Notes: a model not told the origin generated them from the sequence alone. Shown: positions 1 through 9,193, counted from the stretch's first letter. The stretch: DNA of 64,000 nt from Streptomyces sp. NBC_00620 (GCF_026341825.1 NZ_JAPENY010000002.1:620001-684000), one strand, 5' to 3'. Program-made: numbers and translations.

Positions 1-1121
1 CCTTCCAGATCGCCCCGCTGATGAGCTGGGACGACGCGATGGGCCTGATCGTCCTCGAAGGCCTGCTGATCTGCGTGCTGGTGGTGACGGGGCTGCGCGA
101 AGCCGTCATGCACGCGATACCCCAGCCGATGAAGCAGGCGATCAGCGTCGGCATCGGCCTCTTCATCGCCTTCATCGGCTTCGTCGACGCCGGGTTCGTG
201 ACCCGTATCCCGGACATCGCCCAGACCACCGTGCCGGTCCAGTTGGGTGGCACGGGCCTGCTCTCCGGGTGGCCGGTCCTCGTCTTCTGCCTCGGCGTGC
301 TGCTGACCATCGGTCTGCTCGCGCGCAAGGTCAAGGGCGCGATCCTGATCAGCATCGTGAGCATGACGATCCTGGCGATCATCATCGACTCCATCGCCGA
401 CATCAAGAGTTGGGGCCTGACCACACCGAAGGTCCCCGACGACATCGTGGCCTCACCGGACTTCGGCCTGCTCGGTCACTTCAGTCTGTTCGGCGCCTTC
501 GGCGAGACCAGCGCGATCACCGTCGTGCTCCTTGTCTTCACCCTGGTCCTGTCCGACTTCTTCGACACCATGGGCACGGTCGTCGGCATCAGCGCCGAGG
601 CGGGCCTCCTCGACGAGGAGGGCAAGGTGCCCAACCTCGGCCGCGTGCTGCTCATCGACGGCGCCGCCGCGGTCGCCGGCGGTGCGGCTTCGGCGTCCTC
701 CTCGACCTCGTACATCGAGTCGGCGGCGGGTGTCGGCGAGGGCTCCCGCACCGGCTTCTCGAACCTGGTCACCGGCGGGCTCTTCGCGTTCGCGCTCTTC
801 CTGACCCCGCTGCTCACGATCGTGCCGCTGCAGGCCGCGGCGCCCGCGCTCGTCGCGGTCGGCTTCCTGATGATGACCCAGGTCAAGCACATCGACTGGG
901 ACAAGTACGAGGTCGCCATCCCCGCGTTCCTGACCATCGCGGTGATGCCGTTCACGTACTCGATCACCAACGGCATCGGCGCCGGGTTCCTGGCGTACGT
1001 CCTGATCAAGACCGTCCTCGGCAAGGCCAAGGAGGTGCACTGGCTGCTGTGGGGAGCCTCGGCGCTGTTCCTGGTGTACTTCGCGATCGACCCGCTCGAG
1101 CAGCTGTTCGGCGTGAAGTGA
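1..1121 (+). CDS. NCS2-family purine/xanthine permease, AzgA-like (5'-truncated by window edge)
   Basis: C-terminal part of an integral membrane nucleobase permease that imports purines with protons. The frame is open from base 3 (FQIAPL precedes the first Met at 21), so the true start lies before the window. About ten hydrophobic stretches are visible, and the segment DFFDTMGTVVG followed by SASSSTSYIESAAG matches the substrate-site region of AzgA/PbuG-type NCS2 carriers (family knowledge). It ends ...LFGVK. A short triplicated sequence covers its stop codon and a strong hairpin follows. Substrate (guanine/hypoxanthine or xanthine/uracil) cannot be decided here. Confidence 0.88.
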   Translation, partial: FQIAPLMSWDDAMGLIVLEGLLICVLVVTGLREAVMHAIPQPMKQAISVGIGLFIAFIGFVDAGFVTRIPDIAQTTVPVQLGGTGLLSGWPVLVFCLGVLLTIGLLARKVKGAILISIVSMTILAIIIDSIADIKSWGLTTPKVPDDIVASPDFGLLGHFSLFGAFGETSAITVVLLVFTLVLSDFFDTMGTVVGISAEAGLLDEEGKVPNLGRVLLIDGAAAVAGGAASASSSTSYIESAAGVGEGSRTGFSNLVTGGLFAFALFLTPLLTIVPLQAAAPALVAVGFLMMTQVKHIDWDKYEVAIPAFLTIAVMPFTYSITNGIGAGFLAYVLIKTVLGKAKEVHWLLWGASALFLVYFAIDPLEQLFGVK

Positions 1122-1169
1122 CGCGCGTGCGGCGTGAAGTGACGCGCAAGTTCGGCGTGAAGTGACGCG
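1110..1169. repeat. Three copies of a 16-bp unit spanning a stop codon
   Basis: GGCGTGAAGTGACGCG occurs at 1110-1125, 1131-1146 and 1154-1169. The first copy holds the permease's last codons and TGA; the other two repeat that end outside the gene. This looks like local slippage or duplication. Confidence 0.85.
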
Positions 1170-1204
1170 AAGGGCCGCCCTCCAGGGGTGCGAGGGCGGC
1201 CCTT
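1170..1204. terminator. Bidirectional hairpin terminator between convergent genes
   Basis: A perfect 13-bp inverted repeat (1170-1182 with 1192-1204) flanks a 9-nt loop. It lies between the permease end and the 3' end of the penicillin-binding protein gene, and has no clear U-tract, as is usual in Streptomyces. Confidence 0.8.
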
Positions 1205-1223
1205 CCGTACACGTGGTGGCTGC

Positions 1224-2672
1224 TCAGTCCTTGAGCGCCGCCTGCATCATCGCCTTGGCCACCGGCGCCGCGAGGCCGTTGCCGCTGACCTCCGAGCGGG
1301 CCGCGTCCGACTGCTCGACCAGGACCGCCACGGCGACCTCCTTGTCGTTGGAGTCGGACTTCGCGTACGAGGTGAACCAGGCGTACGGCGTCTGGCTGTT
1401 GTTCTCGCCGTGCTGGGCAGTGCCGGTCTTGCCGCCCACGGTCGCGCCGGAGATCTGAGCGTTCGTGCCCGTGCCGTCCTCGACGACCGTCTGCATCGCG
1501 GACTGGAGCTGCTCGGCCGTGGAGGAGCTGACGATCTCCTTGCTCTCCGTGCTGTCGTCGTAGTTCGTCAGCACATTGCCGTCGGAGTCACTGGTCTGCG
1601 ACACCATGTGCGGCGTAACCAGCTTGCCGTCGTTCGCTATGGCGGCCGACACCATGGCCATCTGGAGCGGGGTCGCGGTCACATCGAACTGGCCGATGCC
1701 CGTGAGCGCGGTGGACGACTTGTCCATGTCGGAGGGATACACGCTGGTGTACGCCCGCACCGGCACGTCCTGCGACTCGTCGTTGAAGCCGAACTTCTCC
1801 GCCTGCGCCTTCAGCTTGTCCTGGCCCAGATCGACGGCCATCTTCGCGAAGACGTTGTTGCACGAGTACTGCAGCGCCACCCGGATCGAGGCGTTCTCGC
1901 AGGGCGCCGACGCGTTCTCGTTCGCCAGCTCCGTGGTCGTGTCCGGCAGCGTGTACGGGTTCGGGCTGTCCGTCTTGGCGTCCACGTCCGAGTACAGACC
2001 GTCCTCCAGCGCGGCCGCCGCGACGACCAGCTTGAACGTCGACCCCGGCGGCAGCGGCTGGCGCAGCGCCCGGTTCGTCATCGGCTTGTCGGCGTCCTTG
2101 GTCAGCTTCGTCCAGGCGTCCGAATCGCCCGCGCTGAGCTGCGAGGGGTCGTACGACGGGGTGGAGACCACCGCGAGGATCTTGCCGGTCGTCGGGTCGA
2201 TCGCGACGGCCGCGCCCTTCTTGTCGCCGAGGGCCTCGTACGCCGCCTTCTGCACATCCGGGTCGATCGTCGTGACCACGTCACCCGGGTCGGCGCGCTT
2301 GTTCGTGATCGTGTCCAGCGGGGTCTTCAGCTGGAGGTCCGTGCCGTCGAGCAGGTTCTGGTAGATGCCCTCCAGCTGCGTGGCGCCGTACACCTGCGAG
2401 CTGTAGCCGGTGACCGCCGCGAACAGACTGCCGTCCGTGTATGTGCGCTTGTACTTGAGGTCTCCCGTCGTCTCGGCGGAACCGGTGATCGCATCTCCGG
2501 CCACGATGATGTTCCCGAGCGGGTTCGCGTACTGCTCGATCGCGTTCCGCCGGTTGTCCTTGTCGTCCGCGAGTGCCTGGCCTTCGTAGAACTGCACCCA
2601 TGTCGCCCTGACCAGCAGGGCGAGCACGAGCAGCAGAGTGAAGACGGCGGACCGCCTGATCGTCTTGTTCAT
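1224..2672 (-). CDS. Penicillin-binding protein, class B D,D-transpeptidase (PbpA/FtsI type)
   Basis: A 482-aa membrane-anchored peptidoglycan transpeptidase. It has one N-terminal membrane segment (about residues 8-24), a dimerisation-type region, then the penicillin-binding fold with all three active-site motifs: S211-T-F-K214 (SxxK), S270-C-N272 (SxN) and K415-T-G (KTG). The length fits actinobacterial PbpA (about 490 aa). The gene is alone, not beside ftsW/rodA or a Ser/Thr kinase, so it is more likely one of the several Streptomyces PbpA paralogues than the canonical copy. It is convergent with the permease and shares its hairpin terminator. The SD is weak (GAGCGGG). Confidence 0.9.
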   Translation of the reverse strand: MNKTIRRSAVFTLLLVLALLVRATWVQFYEGQALADDKDNRRNAIEQYANPLGNIIVAGDAITGSAETTGDLKYKRTYTDGSLFAAVTGYSSQVYGATQLEGIYQNLLDGTDLQLKTPLDTITNKRADPGDVVTTIDPDVQKAAYEALGDKKGAAVAIDPTTGKILAVVSTPSYDPSQLSAGDSDAWTKLTKDADKPMTNRALRQPLPPGSTFKLVVAAAALEDGLYSDVDAKTDSPNPYTLPDTTTELANENASAPCENASIRVALQYSCNNVFAKMAVDLGQDKLKAQAEKFGFNDESQDVPVRAYTSVYPSDMDKSSTALTGIGQFDVTATPLQMAMVSAAIANDGKLVTPHMVSQTSDSDGNVLTNYDDSTESKEIVSSSTAEQLQSAMQTVVEDGTGTNAQISGATVGGKTGTAQHGENNSQTPYAWFTSYAKSDSNDKEVAVAVLVEQSDAARSEVSGNGLAAPVAKAMMQAALKD

Positions 2673-2793
2673 CCCGCTCAGAAGGACGAGCGGGCGGGAG
2701 GGAATCGTTCCCTTCCGCCCGCATTTCTCATAGACCGTTCATGAAGTCATAGGCCCTTCATGAAGCCCGCCGTCCGTGAGCGGGCTCCCTCGG

Positions 2794-3567
2794 TCACAGC
2801 CTCCGCGTCGCCAGCGTCAGGCGGTCGCGGGCGTCGAACAGTGCGTCCTTGACCATCTGCTCGTGCGCGGGGGTCAGACGCGCAACAGGCACCGAGCAGC
2901 TGATCGCGTCACGGGCGGGCGTCCGGTACGGGATGGCGACGCCGAAGCAGCGCAGGCCAAGGGTGTTCTCCTCGCGGTCCACGGCGAAGCCCTGCTCCCG
3001 GACCTGGTGCAGCTCCTGGATGAGCTTCTCCCGGTCGGTGATCGTGTGCTCGGTGAGCGCCGGCAGGGTCTCGGGAAGCAGCTTGCGGACCTGCTCGTCG
3101 GTGTGGGTGGCGAGCAGCGCCTTGCCGAGCGAGGTCGAGTGCGCGGGGAGGCGGCGGCCGACCCGGGTGAAGGGGCGCAGGTAGTGCTGCGACTGCCGGG
3201 TGGCCAGGTAGACGACGTTCGTGCCGTCCAGGCGGGCCAGGTGGATGGTCTCCGTCGTGTCGTCGGAGAGGCGGTCAAGCGTCGGGCGGGCCGCGGCGAC
3301 CACCTCGTCGCCGTCGATGTACGAGGTGCCGACGAGCAGGGCCCGTACGCCGATGCCGTACCGCGTGCCCGTCGCGTCCGTCTCGACCCAGCCGAGCTCC
3401 ACGAGCGTGCGCAGCAGCATGTACAGGCTGGACTTCGGATAGCCGACGGCTTCCTGCACGGAGGCGAGGGAGTGCATACCGGGCCGGCCGGCGAAGTACT
3501 CGAGCAATTCCACGGTCCGCACCGCGGACTTGACCTGCGCCCCGCCGCCTGTCTCGACTGCCGACAT
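2794..3567 (-). CDS. IclR-family transcriptional regulator
   Basis: A 257-aa regulator with an N-terminal winged helix-turn-helix (about residues 10-65, containing SVQEAVGYPKSSLYMLLRTL) and a C-terminal IclR effector domain (ending ...RDAISCSVPVARLTP). I chose the start at MSAVETGGG (3567) because the HTH begins soon after; an in-frame Met at 3621 would add 18 unconserved residues and run into the divergent promoter. It is divergent from the aldehyde dehydrogenase at 3700, which it probably controls. IclR proteins normally bind small acids or sugar acids; the effector is unknown. Confidence 0.88.
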   Translation of the reverse strand: MSAVETGGGAQVKSAVRTVELLEYFAGRPGMHSLASVQEAVGYPKSSLYMLLRTLVELGWVETDATGTRYGIGVRALLVGTSYIDGDEVVAAARPTLDRLSDDTTETIHLARLDGTNVVYLATRQSQHYLRPFTRVGRRLPAHSTSLGKALLATHTDEQVRKLLPETLPALTEHTITDREKLIQELHQVREQGFAVDREENTLGLRCFGVAIPYRTPARDAISCSVPVARLTPAHEQMVKDALFDARDRLTLATRRL

Positions 3568-3699
3568 CGCCCTTGACCCCTTCGTTGGACGGGAAATAGT
3601 CTCCAACAGCATATTCACCATCAGAGACGGCGTTCAGCATATCGAACGCCCCTGGTGAGTGACACAGAACTGCGGCATCACATCTTGGAGGGACCCGCG
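3568..3699. promoter_or_regulatory. Divergent promoter region with candidate IclR operator
   Basis: The 132-bp intergenic region has a lower GC content than its surroundings. An interrupted inverted repeat GTTC-AGCATATC-GAAC lies at 3632-3647. A strong SD (GGAGGG) sits 7 nt before the GTG at 3700. The operator assignment is inference from position and symmetry. Confidence 0.45.
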
Positions 3700-5229
3700 G
3701 TGGCAGCAGCACCAGTCTGGAGTGTCGACCCCCGAACCGGGAAGCAGCGGGAACAGGTTGCGGTGGAGGCCACAGCCCAGGAGGTCGACGAGGCCGTCCG
3801 CGCCGCGCACGCCGCGCGCCCGGCCCTCGCCGACCGCACGGTACGCGCCGCCTTCCTGCGCACCGCCGCCGACCTGCTCGAAGGCTCGAAGGACCACCTC
3901 GTCGAGGCCGCGGACGCGGAGAGCGCGCTCGGCCCGGTCCGGCTCACCGGCGAACTCGCCCGTACCTGCTACCAGTTGCGGGCCTTCGCCACGATCGTCG
4001 ACGAGGGCGCCTTCCTCGACGTCGTGATCAACCACCCCGACGACACCGCGACCCCGCCGATCCCGGACCTGCGCCGCTACAAGGTGCCGCTGGGCGTCGT
4101 CGCCGTCTACTCCGCCTCGAACTTCCCCTTCGCCTTCTCGGTCGCCGGCGGCGACACCGCGAGCGCGCTGGCGGCGGGCTGCCCGGTCGTCGTCAAGGCC
4201 CACCCGGACCACCCGGGGCTCTCCGAGCTGGTCGCGGCCGTACTGCGCAGGGCCGCCGCCCAGCACGACATCCCCGCGGGTGTCCTGGGCCTGGTCCACG
4301 GCTTCGAAGCGGGCGTCGAGCTGGTCAGGCACCCGCTGGTCTCGGCGGCCGGCTTCACCGGTTCCGTACGCGGTGGCCGTGCCCTCTTCGACGCGGCGGC
4401 CGCGCGCCCCGTGCCGATCCCCTTCCACGGCGAGCTGGGATCCCTGAACCCCGTCGTCGTCACCGAGGCCGCGGCGGCCGAGCGCGCCGAGGCCATCGGT
4501 ACCGGGCTCGCGGGCTCGATGACCCTTGGCGTCGGCCAGTTCTGCGTGAAGCCGGGGCTCGTCCTCGCCCCCGCGGGCGCGGCGGGCGACCGTCTCGTCA
4601 AGTCCCTCACGGACGCGGTCAGCGACACCGACGCGGGCGTCCTGCTCGACCACCGCATGCGCGACAACTTCATCGCCGGGGTCGCCGAGCGCGCCCAGCT
4701 CCCCGACGTGGAGGCCCCGGTGACCCCGGGCGCGGGCAGCGAGCACACGGTGAGCCCCGGCTTCCTGACCGTGCCCGCGCAGAAGCTCACCGCCGAGGGC
4801 GAGCACGACCTGCTGCTCGAGGAGTGCTTCGGCCCGCTCACCGTGGTCGCGCGCTACGAGGACGAGGCCGAGGCCAGCGCGGTCCTCTCCCGTCTCCCCG
4901 GCAACCTCACCGCGACCGTGCAGCTCTCCACCGAGGAAGCGGCGGGCAAGGGGCGCGGCGCGGAGATCCTCGCCGAGCTGACCCCGCTCGCCGGCCGTGT
5001 CCTGGTCAACGGCTGGCCGACCGGCGTCGCGGTCGCCCCCGCCCAGCACCACGGCGGCCCGTACCCGGCGACGACGTCCACCTCGACCTCCGTCGGCGGT
5101 ACGGCCATTGAGCGCTGGCTGCGTCCGGTGGCGTACCAGAACGCGCCCGAGGCGCTGCTGCCGCCGGAGCTGCGGGACGACAATCCGCTGGGGCTGCCGC
5201 GCCGTTACGACGGCCGGCTGGAACGCTGA
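3700..5229 (+). CDS. NADP-type aldehyde dehydrogenase, alpha-ketoglutaric semialdehyde dehydrogenase-like
   Basis: A 509-aa cytosolic aldehyde dehydrogenase. The catalytic Cys is C282 (GQFCVKPG) and the general base is E245 (FHGELGSLNP). The SASNFPFAFS and GGDTASALAAG stretches are typical of the 2,5-dioxovalerate / ketoglutarate semialdehyde dehydrogenase branch, which ends oxidative pentose, hexarate or hydroxyproline pathways (family knowledge). The GTG at 3700 has GGAGGG 7 nt upstream; an in-frame GTG at 3655 would add 15 residues without a comparable SD. It is divergent from an IclR regulator. No dehydratase or sugar-acid genes are adjacent, so the substrate is uncertain. Confidence 0.85.
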   Translation: MAAAPVWSVDPRTGKQREQVAVEATAQEVDEAVRAAHAARPALADRTVRAAFLRTAADLLEGSKDHLVEAADAESALGPVRLTGELARTCYQLRAFATIVDEGAFLDVVINHPDDTATPPIPDLRRYKVPLGVVAVYSASNFPFAFSVAGGDTASALAAGCPVVVKAHPDHPGLSELVAAVLRRAAAQHDIPAGVLGLVHGFEAGVELVRHPLVSAAGFTGSVRGGRALFDAAAARPVPIPFHGELGSLNPVVVTEAAAAERAEAIGTGLAGSMTLGVGQFCVKPGLVLAPAGAAGDRLVKSLTDAVSDTDAGVLLDHRMRDNFIAGVAERAQLPDVEAPVTPGAGSEHTVSPGFLTVPAQKLTAEGEHDLLLEECFGPLTVVARYEDEAEASAVLSRLPGNLTATVQLSTEEAAGKGRGAEILAELTPLAGRVLVNGWPTGVAVAPAQHHGGPYPATTSTSTSVGGTAIERWLRPVAYQNAPEALLPPELRDDNPLGLPRRYDGRLER

Positions 5230-5277
5230 GTGGGAGCCGCCCGGGACATGGCAGGGACGACCTGGAAGACTCGGCGG

Positions 5278-5886
5278 ATGGACGTCGAAATTCCCGAACT
5301 CCCGTTCCGGCTTCGCACCTACGGGCCTGACGGGCACTGGTCCTACGAGGACGGGGTGCTCACCGGCTGGGCGGGCGCGCGGCAGGACCGCTTCGTGCCG
5401 CCCACCGGTGAGGCCCTGGACGCCGCCTCCGACGCGCCTCGCCTGCTCGGCGCGCCGGAGGGCGACTTTCAGCTGATCGCGCGGGTCACGGTGGGGTTCT
5501 CGGGGTCCTTCGACGCGGGCGTGCTCTACGTCCACGTGGGGGAGCGGGCCTGGGCGAAGCTCTGCCTGGAGTACTCGCCCGATGTCCCCACTGTCTGCAC
5601 GGTGGTCACCCGGGGCCACTCCGACGACGCCAACTCCTTCACCGTCGACGGCAGTTCCGTCTGGCTCCGCATCAGCCGCACCGGCCGAGCCTTCGCCTTC
5701 CACGCTTCCCGTGACGGCGCCCACTGGACCTTCGTCCGCCTCTTCACCCTGGGCGACGAGAAGGAGACCGGGGCGGCTCTCGTCGGCTTCATGACTCAGT
5801 CCCCCATGGGGGAGGGCTGCGTGGTGACGTACGACGGGATCGAGTTCCGGAGGAACTGGCCGCGGGACCTGAGGGACGGAAGCTGA
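5278..5886 (+). CDS. DUF1349 domain-containing protein
   Basis: A 202-aa protein with a concanavalin-like beta-sandwich pattern of the DUF1349/YeaE type: alternating hydrophobic strands, SGSFDAGVLYVH, AWAKLCLEYSPD, VWLRISRTG and FAFHASRDGAHW. No signal peptide is visible. I chose MDVEIPELPF at 5278 because the domain starts there; GTG at 5230, directly after the upstream stop, is an alternative that would add 16 residues. It follows the dehydrogenase by under 50 bp and may be cotranscribed. Its biochemical role is not known. Confidence 0.75.
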   Translation: MDVEIPELPFRLRTYGPDGHWSYEDGVLTGWAGARQDRFVPPTGEALDAASDAPRLLGAPEGDFQLIARVTVGFSGSFDAGVLYVHVGERAWAKLCLEYSPDVPTVCTVVTRGHSDDANSFTVDGSSVWLRISRTGRAFAFHASRDGAHWTFVRLFTLGDEKETGAALVGFMTQSPMGEGCVVTYDGIEFRRNWPRDLRDGS

Positions 5887-5889
5887 TTT

Positions 5890-6121
5890 CGCCCCCTCCG
5901 CCCCTTCCCATTCCCGTCCCTTGGGGGCTCCGCCCCCAAACCCCCGCTCCTCAAACGCCGGAGGGGCTGAATATTTCCCCGGCCGGCGCTGAAATCTTCC
6001 GCCTCGGCCGGGGGAGATCTTTCAGCCCGTCCGGCGTTTGAGGACGAGCGCGTCAGCGCGATGCGGGGGTCTGGGGGCGGAGCCCCCAGGAAGCAAGGGA
6101 CGGGTAGGGGCGGAGGGGGCG
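5890..6121. repeat. Streptomyces 3'-end repeat, copy R1 (two arms, terminal inverted repeats)
   Basis: The outer ends are inverted repeats (CGCCCCCTCCGCCCC at the left, GGGGCGGAGGGGGCG at the right). The right arm carries CCGTCCGGCGTTTGAGGACG then GGGGGCGGAGCCCCC. The left arm is a second, opposite copy of the same modules. It fills the gap between convergent genes and ends 9 bp from the MFS stop codon. It probably folds as a terminator. Related copies are at 16415, 30512, 39392 and, decayed, 54229. Confidence 0.85.
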
Positions 6122-6130
6122 AAAAACTCC

Positions 6131-7522
6131 CTAGCGCGTCACCCGCAAGCCCACCGAAGCCACCGCCGTCGCCGCCAGCAAACCGGCACTGAGTGCAAGA
6201 CTCACCCGCAACCCCGCCTCGAATCCCCCCGACACAAGCGACCCGAACGCAGCGATGGCAAGCCCCCCGGAAACCTGCCGGGCCGAGTTGAGGACCCCCG
6301 CCGCCAGCCCCGCCCGGTCGGAGGGCACCGCATCCATCATCAACGCCGTCAACGGCGGAATAGTCAACGCGCACCCCAGTGCCATCGGCACGAGAAGCAC
6401 AGCCACCACCACAGGCGGGGTGGACGCGTCGACGCACAGCAGGACCAGCACCCCCACCACCGCCAGCGACTGCCCGAGCAGCATCGGCAGGCGCGGCCCG
6501 AACCGCCCCGCCAGCTTGCCCGCCGCGATGTTCGTGACGGCGATGAGCCCGGTCATCGGGAGGAACATCAGCCCCGCATACAGCGCCGAACGCCCTTGGA
6601 CCTGCTGGAAGAAGAGGGAGAAGAGGAACACCACGCCGTAGAAGGCCACGCTGCACGCCGCCCCCGCCGCGACGGCCACACTCACGTTCCGGCTGCGGAA
6701 CAGCCCCAGCGGAACGACCGGATGCGCCTGCCGCGCCTCGACCCGGACGAAGACCGGACCCGCGACCACGGCGACCACCAGCGAGACCACCCCCGCCGTA
6801 CCGCCCTCGATGACCGCGAAGGTCACCGCCGTGAGCGCCACGACGGCCGCCAGCTGTCCGGGCAGATCCAGCGGCGCGGGCCGGCGTTCCGAACGCGGCG
6901 CCCGGACAAGGAGCGTCAGCGCCACCGCCCCCAACGGCACGTTGATGAAGAAGATCCCCCGCCAGTCCCACACCGTGGTCAGCGCACCGCCCGCCACCGG
7001 CCCGAGCGCCACCGCGACCGACCCGCCCGCAGCCCACAGGGCAACGGCCCGCGCCCGCTTCGCGGCATCCGCGTACGCCTGCCGCACCAGCGCGAGCGAG
7101 GCCGGCAGCACCACGGCCGCAGCGGCGCCCTGCACGACGCGCGCACCGACCAGCACCGGCAGACTCGGCGCGAGCCCGCAGGCCACGGACGCCAGAGTGA
7201 ACACCGTGATCCCGATCCCGTACGCGCGGCTCGCCCCGGCCCGGTCCGAGAACGCCCCGGTGGACAGCATCAGAGCCGCGAAGGACAGCGTGTACGCGTC
7301 CACGACCCACTGCAGGCCCGACATCCCGGCCCCGAGCGTCGACCCGATCGACGGCAGCGCCACGTTGACGACCGAGGCGTCAAGTGTGATCAACGCGAAG
7401 CCGAGGAGGGCGGCGGTGAGCGTGAGGGCGGGGGAGGGAGCGGGTGAGCGCCCCAACTCGGCCTTTGTGTCATGGACTTGATGAGCGGGAGACCCGGTTT
7501 CGGTGGTCTGGTTGGTCGACAT
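6131..7522 (-). CDS. MFS transporter, DHA2 (14-TM) drug-exporter type
   Basis: A 463-aa membrane exporter. N-terminal motifs include LDASVVNVALPSIG and QWVVDAYTLSFAALMLSTGAFSDRAG, the DHA2 signature of proton-driven multidrug exporters such as EmrB/QacA. The conserved WRGIFFINVPLGA follows TM6, and some 13-14 hydrophobic segments are present. The start at MSTNQTTETG (7522) is supported by domain position; GGAGG lies only 1 nt before the ATG, too close for a normal SD, so the start or initiation mode is uncertain. It is divergent from a GlxA-type regulator 70 bp away, a common regulator/exporter pair. Confidence 0.87.
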   Translation of the reverse strand: MSTNQTTETGSPAHQVHDTKAELGRSPAPSPALTLTAALLGFALITLDASVVNVALPSIGSTLGAGMSGLQWVVDAYTLSFAALMLSTGAFSDRAGASRAYGIGITVFTLASVACGLAPSLPVLVGARVVQGAAAAVVLPASLALVRQAYADAAKRARAVALWAAGGSVAVALGPVAGGALTTVWDWRGIFFINVPLGAVALTLLVRAPRSERRPAPLDLPGQLAAVVALTAVTFAVIEGGTAGVVSLVVAVVAGPVFVRVEARQAHPVVPLGLFRSRNVSVAVAAGAACSVAFYGVVFLFSLFFQQVQGRSALYAGLMFLPMTGLIAVTNIAAGKLAGRFGPRLPMLLGQSLAVVGVLVLLCVDASTPPVVVAVLLVPMALGCALTIPPLTALMMDAVPSDRAGLAAGVLNSARQVSGGLAIAAFGSLVSGGFEAGLRVSLALSAGLLAATAVASVGLRVTR

Positions 7523-7592
7523 GCCTCCATGCTGCGGATCTTCGGAGCGGTACAGTAGTGGCCCGAATGCCATATGTCCGGAGGTTCTGGCC

Positions 7593-8618
7593 ATGGCCCG
7601 ATCGACCACCTCGACCTCCTCGACGACCCTGTCGAGCGGCCCCCGCCGCGTCGCCGTCATCGCGGCGACCCCTGTGTCGATGTTCAACCTCGCCATCCCG
7701 GAACTCCTCCTTGACAAGGTCGAGATCGACGGCGGTCCGGGCTACGAAGTGGTCATCTGCGCCCCGGATCCGGGTCCGGTCCCCACCACCGGGGGCCTCG
7801 ACCTGTATGTCCGGCACGGTCTCGACGTCGTGCGGGACGCGGACATGGTCGTCGTCGTGGGCACCGGGCAGCGGTACACGCCCGACCCTCGTACGGTCGG
7901 GGCGGTGAGGGAAGCCGCCGCCGCGGGCAAGCGGATCGCGTCCATCTGCAGCGGCGCGTTCGTGCTCGCCGAGGCGGGCCTGCTGGACGGCCGCCGGGCC
8001 ACGACCTACTGGAACCAGGCCGAGGAACTGCGCAGGCGGTACCCGCGGATCGACCTCACGGACGACGTCCTCTATGTGCAGGACGGCCAGATCATGACGT
8101 CGTCCGGGTACGCCGCCGGAATCGACCTCTGCCTTCACATCGTCCGCACCGACTACGGCGCCGCCGTCGCCAACGAGGTGGCCCGCACCGCGCTGGTCGC
8201 CCCCGTACGGCCCGGTGGCCAGACCCAGTTCGCCCAGACCCCGCTGCCGCCCGAGCGCGGCATCGCGTGCGCCGACACCCGGGGCTGGGCGATGCGCAAC
8301 CTCGACAAGCCGCTCACCCTCACCGACCTGGCCCGCCACGCCGGCGTCAGCGTGCGCACCCTCACCCGCCGCTTCCACGCCGAGAGTGGCGTCAGCCCTC
8401 TCCAGTGGCTCCTCCACCAGCGCATCGAACGCGCCAAGGAACTCCTGGAAACGACCACTCTCCCCATGGACCAGGTGGCCCACGCCAGCGGCCTGGGCAC
8501 CGCCGACTCGCTCCGCGCCCATCTGGTCCGTCGTGCCGGTCTGACACCGAGTGCGTACCGCACCCAGTTCAGCCGCCTCGGAACCACACCGGAGCCCGTC
8601 ACGTCCTCCGCTGCGTGA
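7593..8618 (+). CDS. GlxA-family transcriptional regulator (DJ-1/PfpI domain + AraC HTH)
   Basis: A 341-aa protein with an N-terminal class I glutamine-amidotransferase-like (DJ-1/PfpI) domain (about residues 18-190, nucleophile-elbow sequence ASIC119SGAFVLAEAG) and a C-terminal AraC/XylS double HTH (about 238-328, LARHAGVSVRTLTRRF and AHASGLGTADSLRAHLVR). The ATG at 7593 has GGAGG 8 nt upstream; the in-frame extension to 7503 lies in the divergent promoter. It probably controls the divergent MFS exporter and is translationally coupled to the downstream GNAT gene (GTGA overlap). The effector is unknown. Confidence 0.88.
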   Translation: MARSTTSTSSTTLSSGPRRVAVIAATPVSMFNLAIPELLLDKVEIDGGPGYEVVICAPDPGPVPTTGGLDLYVRHGLDVVRDADMVVVVGTGQRYTPDPRTVGAVREAAAAGKRIASICSGAFVLAEAGLLDGRRATTYWNQAEELRRRYPRIDLTDDVLYVQDGQIMTSSGYAAGIDLCLHIVRTDYGAAVANEVARTALVAPVRPGGQTQFAQTPLPPERGIACADTRGWAMRNLDKPLTLTDLARHAGVSVRTLTRRFHAESGVSPLQWLLHQRIERAKELLETTTLPMDQVAHASGLGTADSLRAHLVRRAGLTPSAYRTQFSRLGTTPEPVTSSAA

Positions 8619-9118
8619 TCAGAACGCACCGAACCATCGGCCACCCGCTGATCAGAACCGCCCTGCCCAGCGAGGCCACCGCCATCGCCGAGCTGCATAC
8701 GCGGGCCCGCGCCACCTACTACCCGGACGGCCTGCCGCAGGACGGCTTCGACTGGTCCGCGCGCTGGCGGAGCGCCATCGAGCGCCCGGACGCCCACGTC
8801 CTGTGCGCGATCCGCGACGGACGCCTCGTGGGCATCGCCTCCTTCCGCACCGAGGAGGACGCCCCCGCCGACACCGTGACCCTCTTCCAGTTCCACGTCG
8901 ACCCGGACCACTGGAGGGCCGGAATCGGCGCGGACCTCCACGCGGCCTGCGTGGAACAGTGGCGGGCCGACGGGAAGCGGACCGCCACCCTCGACGTGCA
9001 CGTCGACAACGAGCGCGCTCAGGTCTTCTACGCCCGCCAGGGCTGGACCCGTGACCGGGAGCCCGTGGCGGACGAGCACCATGTGACGCTCGGTTTCACG
9101 GTGATCACCGGGGAATGA
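8615..9118 (+). CDS. GNAT-family N-acetyltransferase
   Basis: A 167-aa acetyl-CoA-dependent acetyltransferase. Motif A is visible as FHVDPDHWRAGIGADLHAACVEQW, and motif B as LDVHVDNERAQVFYARQGW, matching the GNAT fold. The GTG at 8615 overlaps the TGA of the regulator in a GTGA junction, which favours this start despite a weak SD. The acceptor substrate is unknown; cotranscription with a GlxA/MFS locus suggests detoxification or resistance (inference). Confidence 0.82.
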   Translation: MIRTHRTIGHPLIRTALPSEATAIAELHTRARATYYPDGLPQDGFDWSARWRSAIERPDAHVLCAIRDGRLVGIASFRTEEDAPADTVTLFQFHVDPDHWRAGIGADLHAACVEQWRADGKRTATLDVHVDNERAQVFYARQGWTRDREPVADEHHVTLGFTVITGE

Positions 9119-9193
9119 GCCGCGCCGCTTGAACGTTCACACAGTGAGCGGAGGGCGCCTCCGTGCCCGTACGACATGGAGAGAGCCGAAGAC

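Noticed and set aside
3634..5724. 696-codon frame antisense to the aldehyde dehydrogenase
   Set aside because: It is the mirror of a well-conserved enzyme, has low-complexity composition and lacks a start context.
6038..7447. 469-codon plus-strand frame opposite the MFS transporter
   Set aside because: Composed of Arg/His/Pro/Gln runs, the typical antisense image of a hydrophobic membrane protein.
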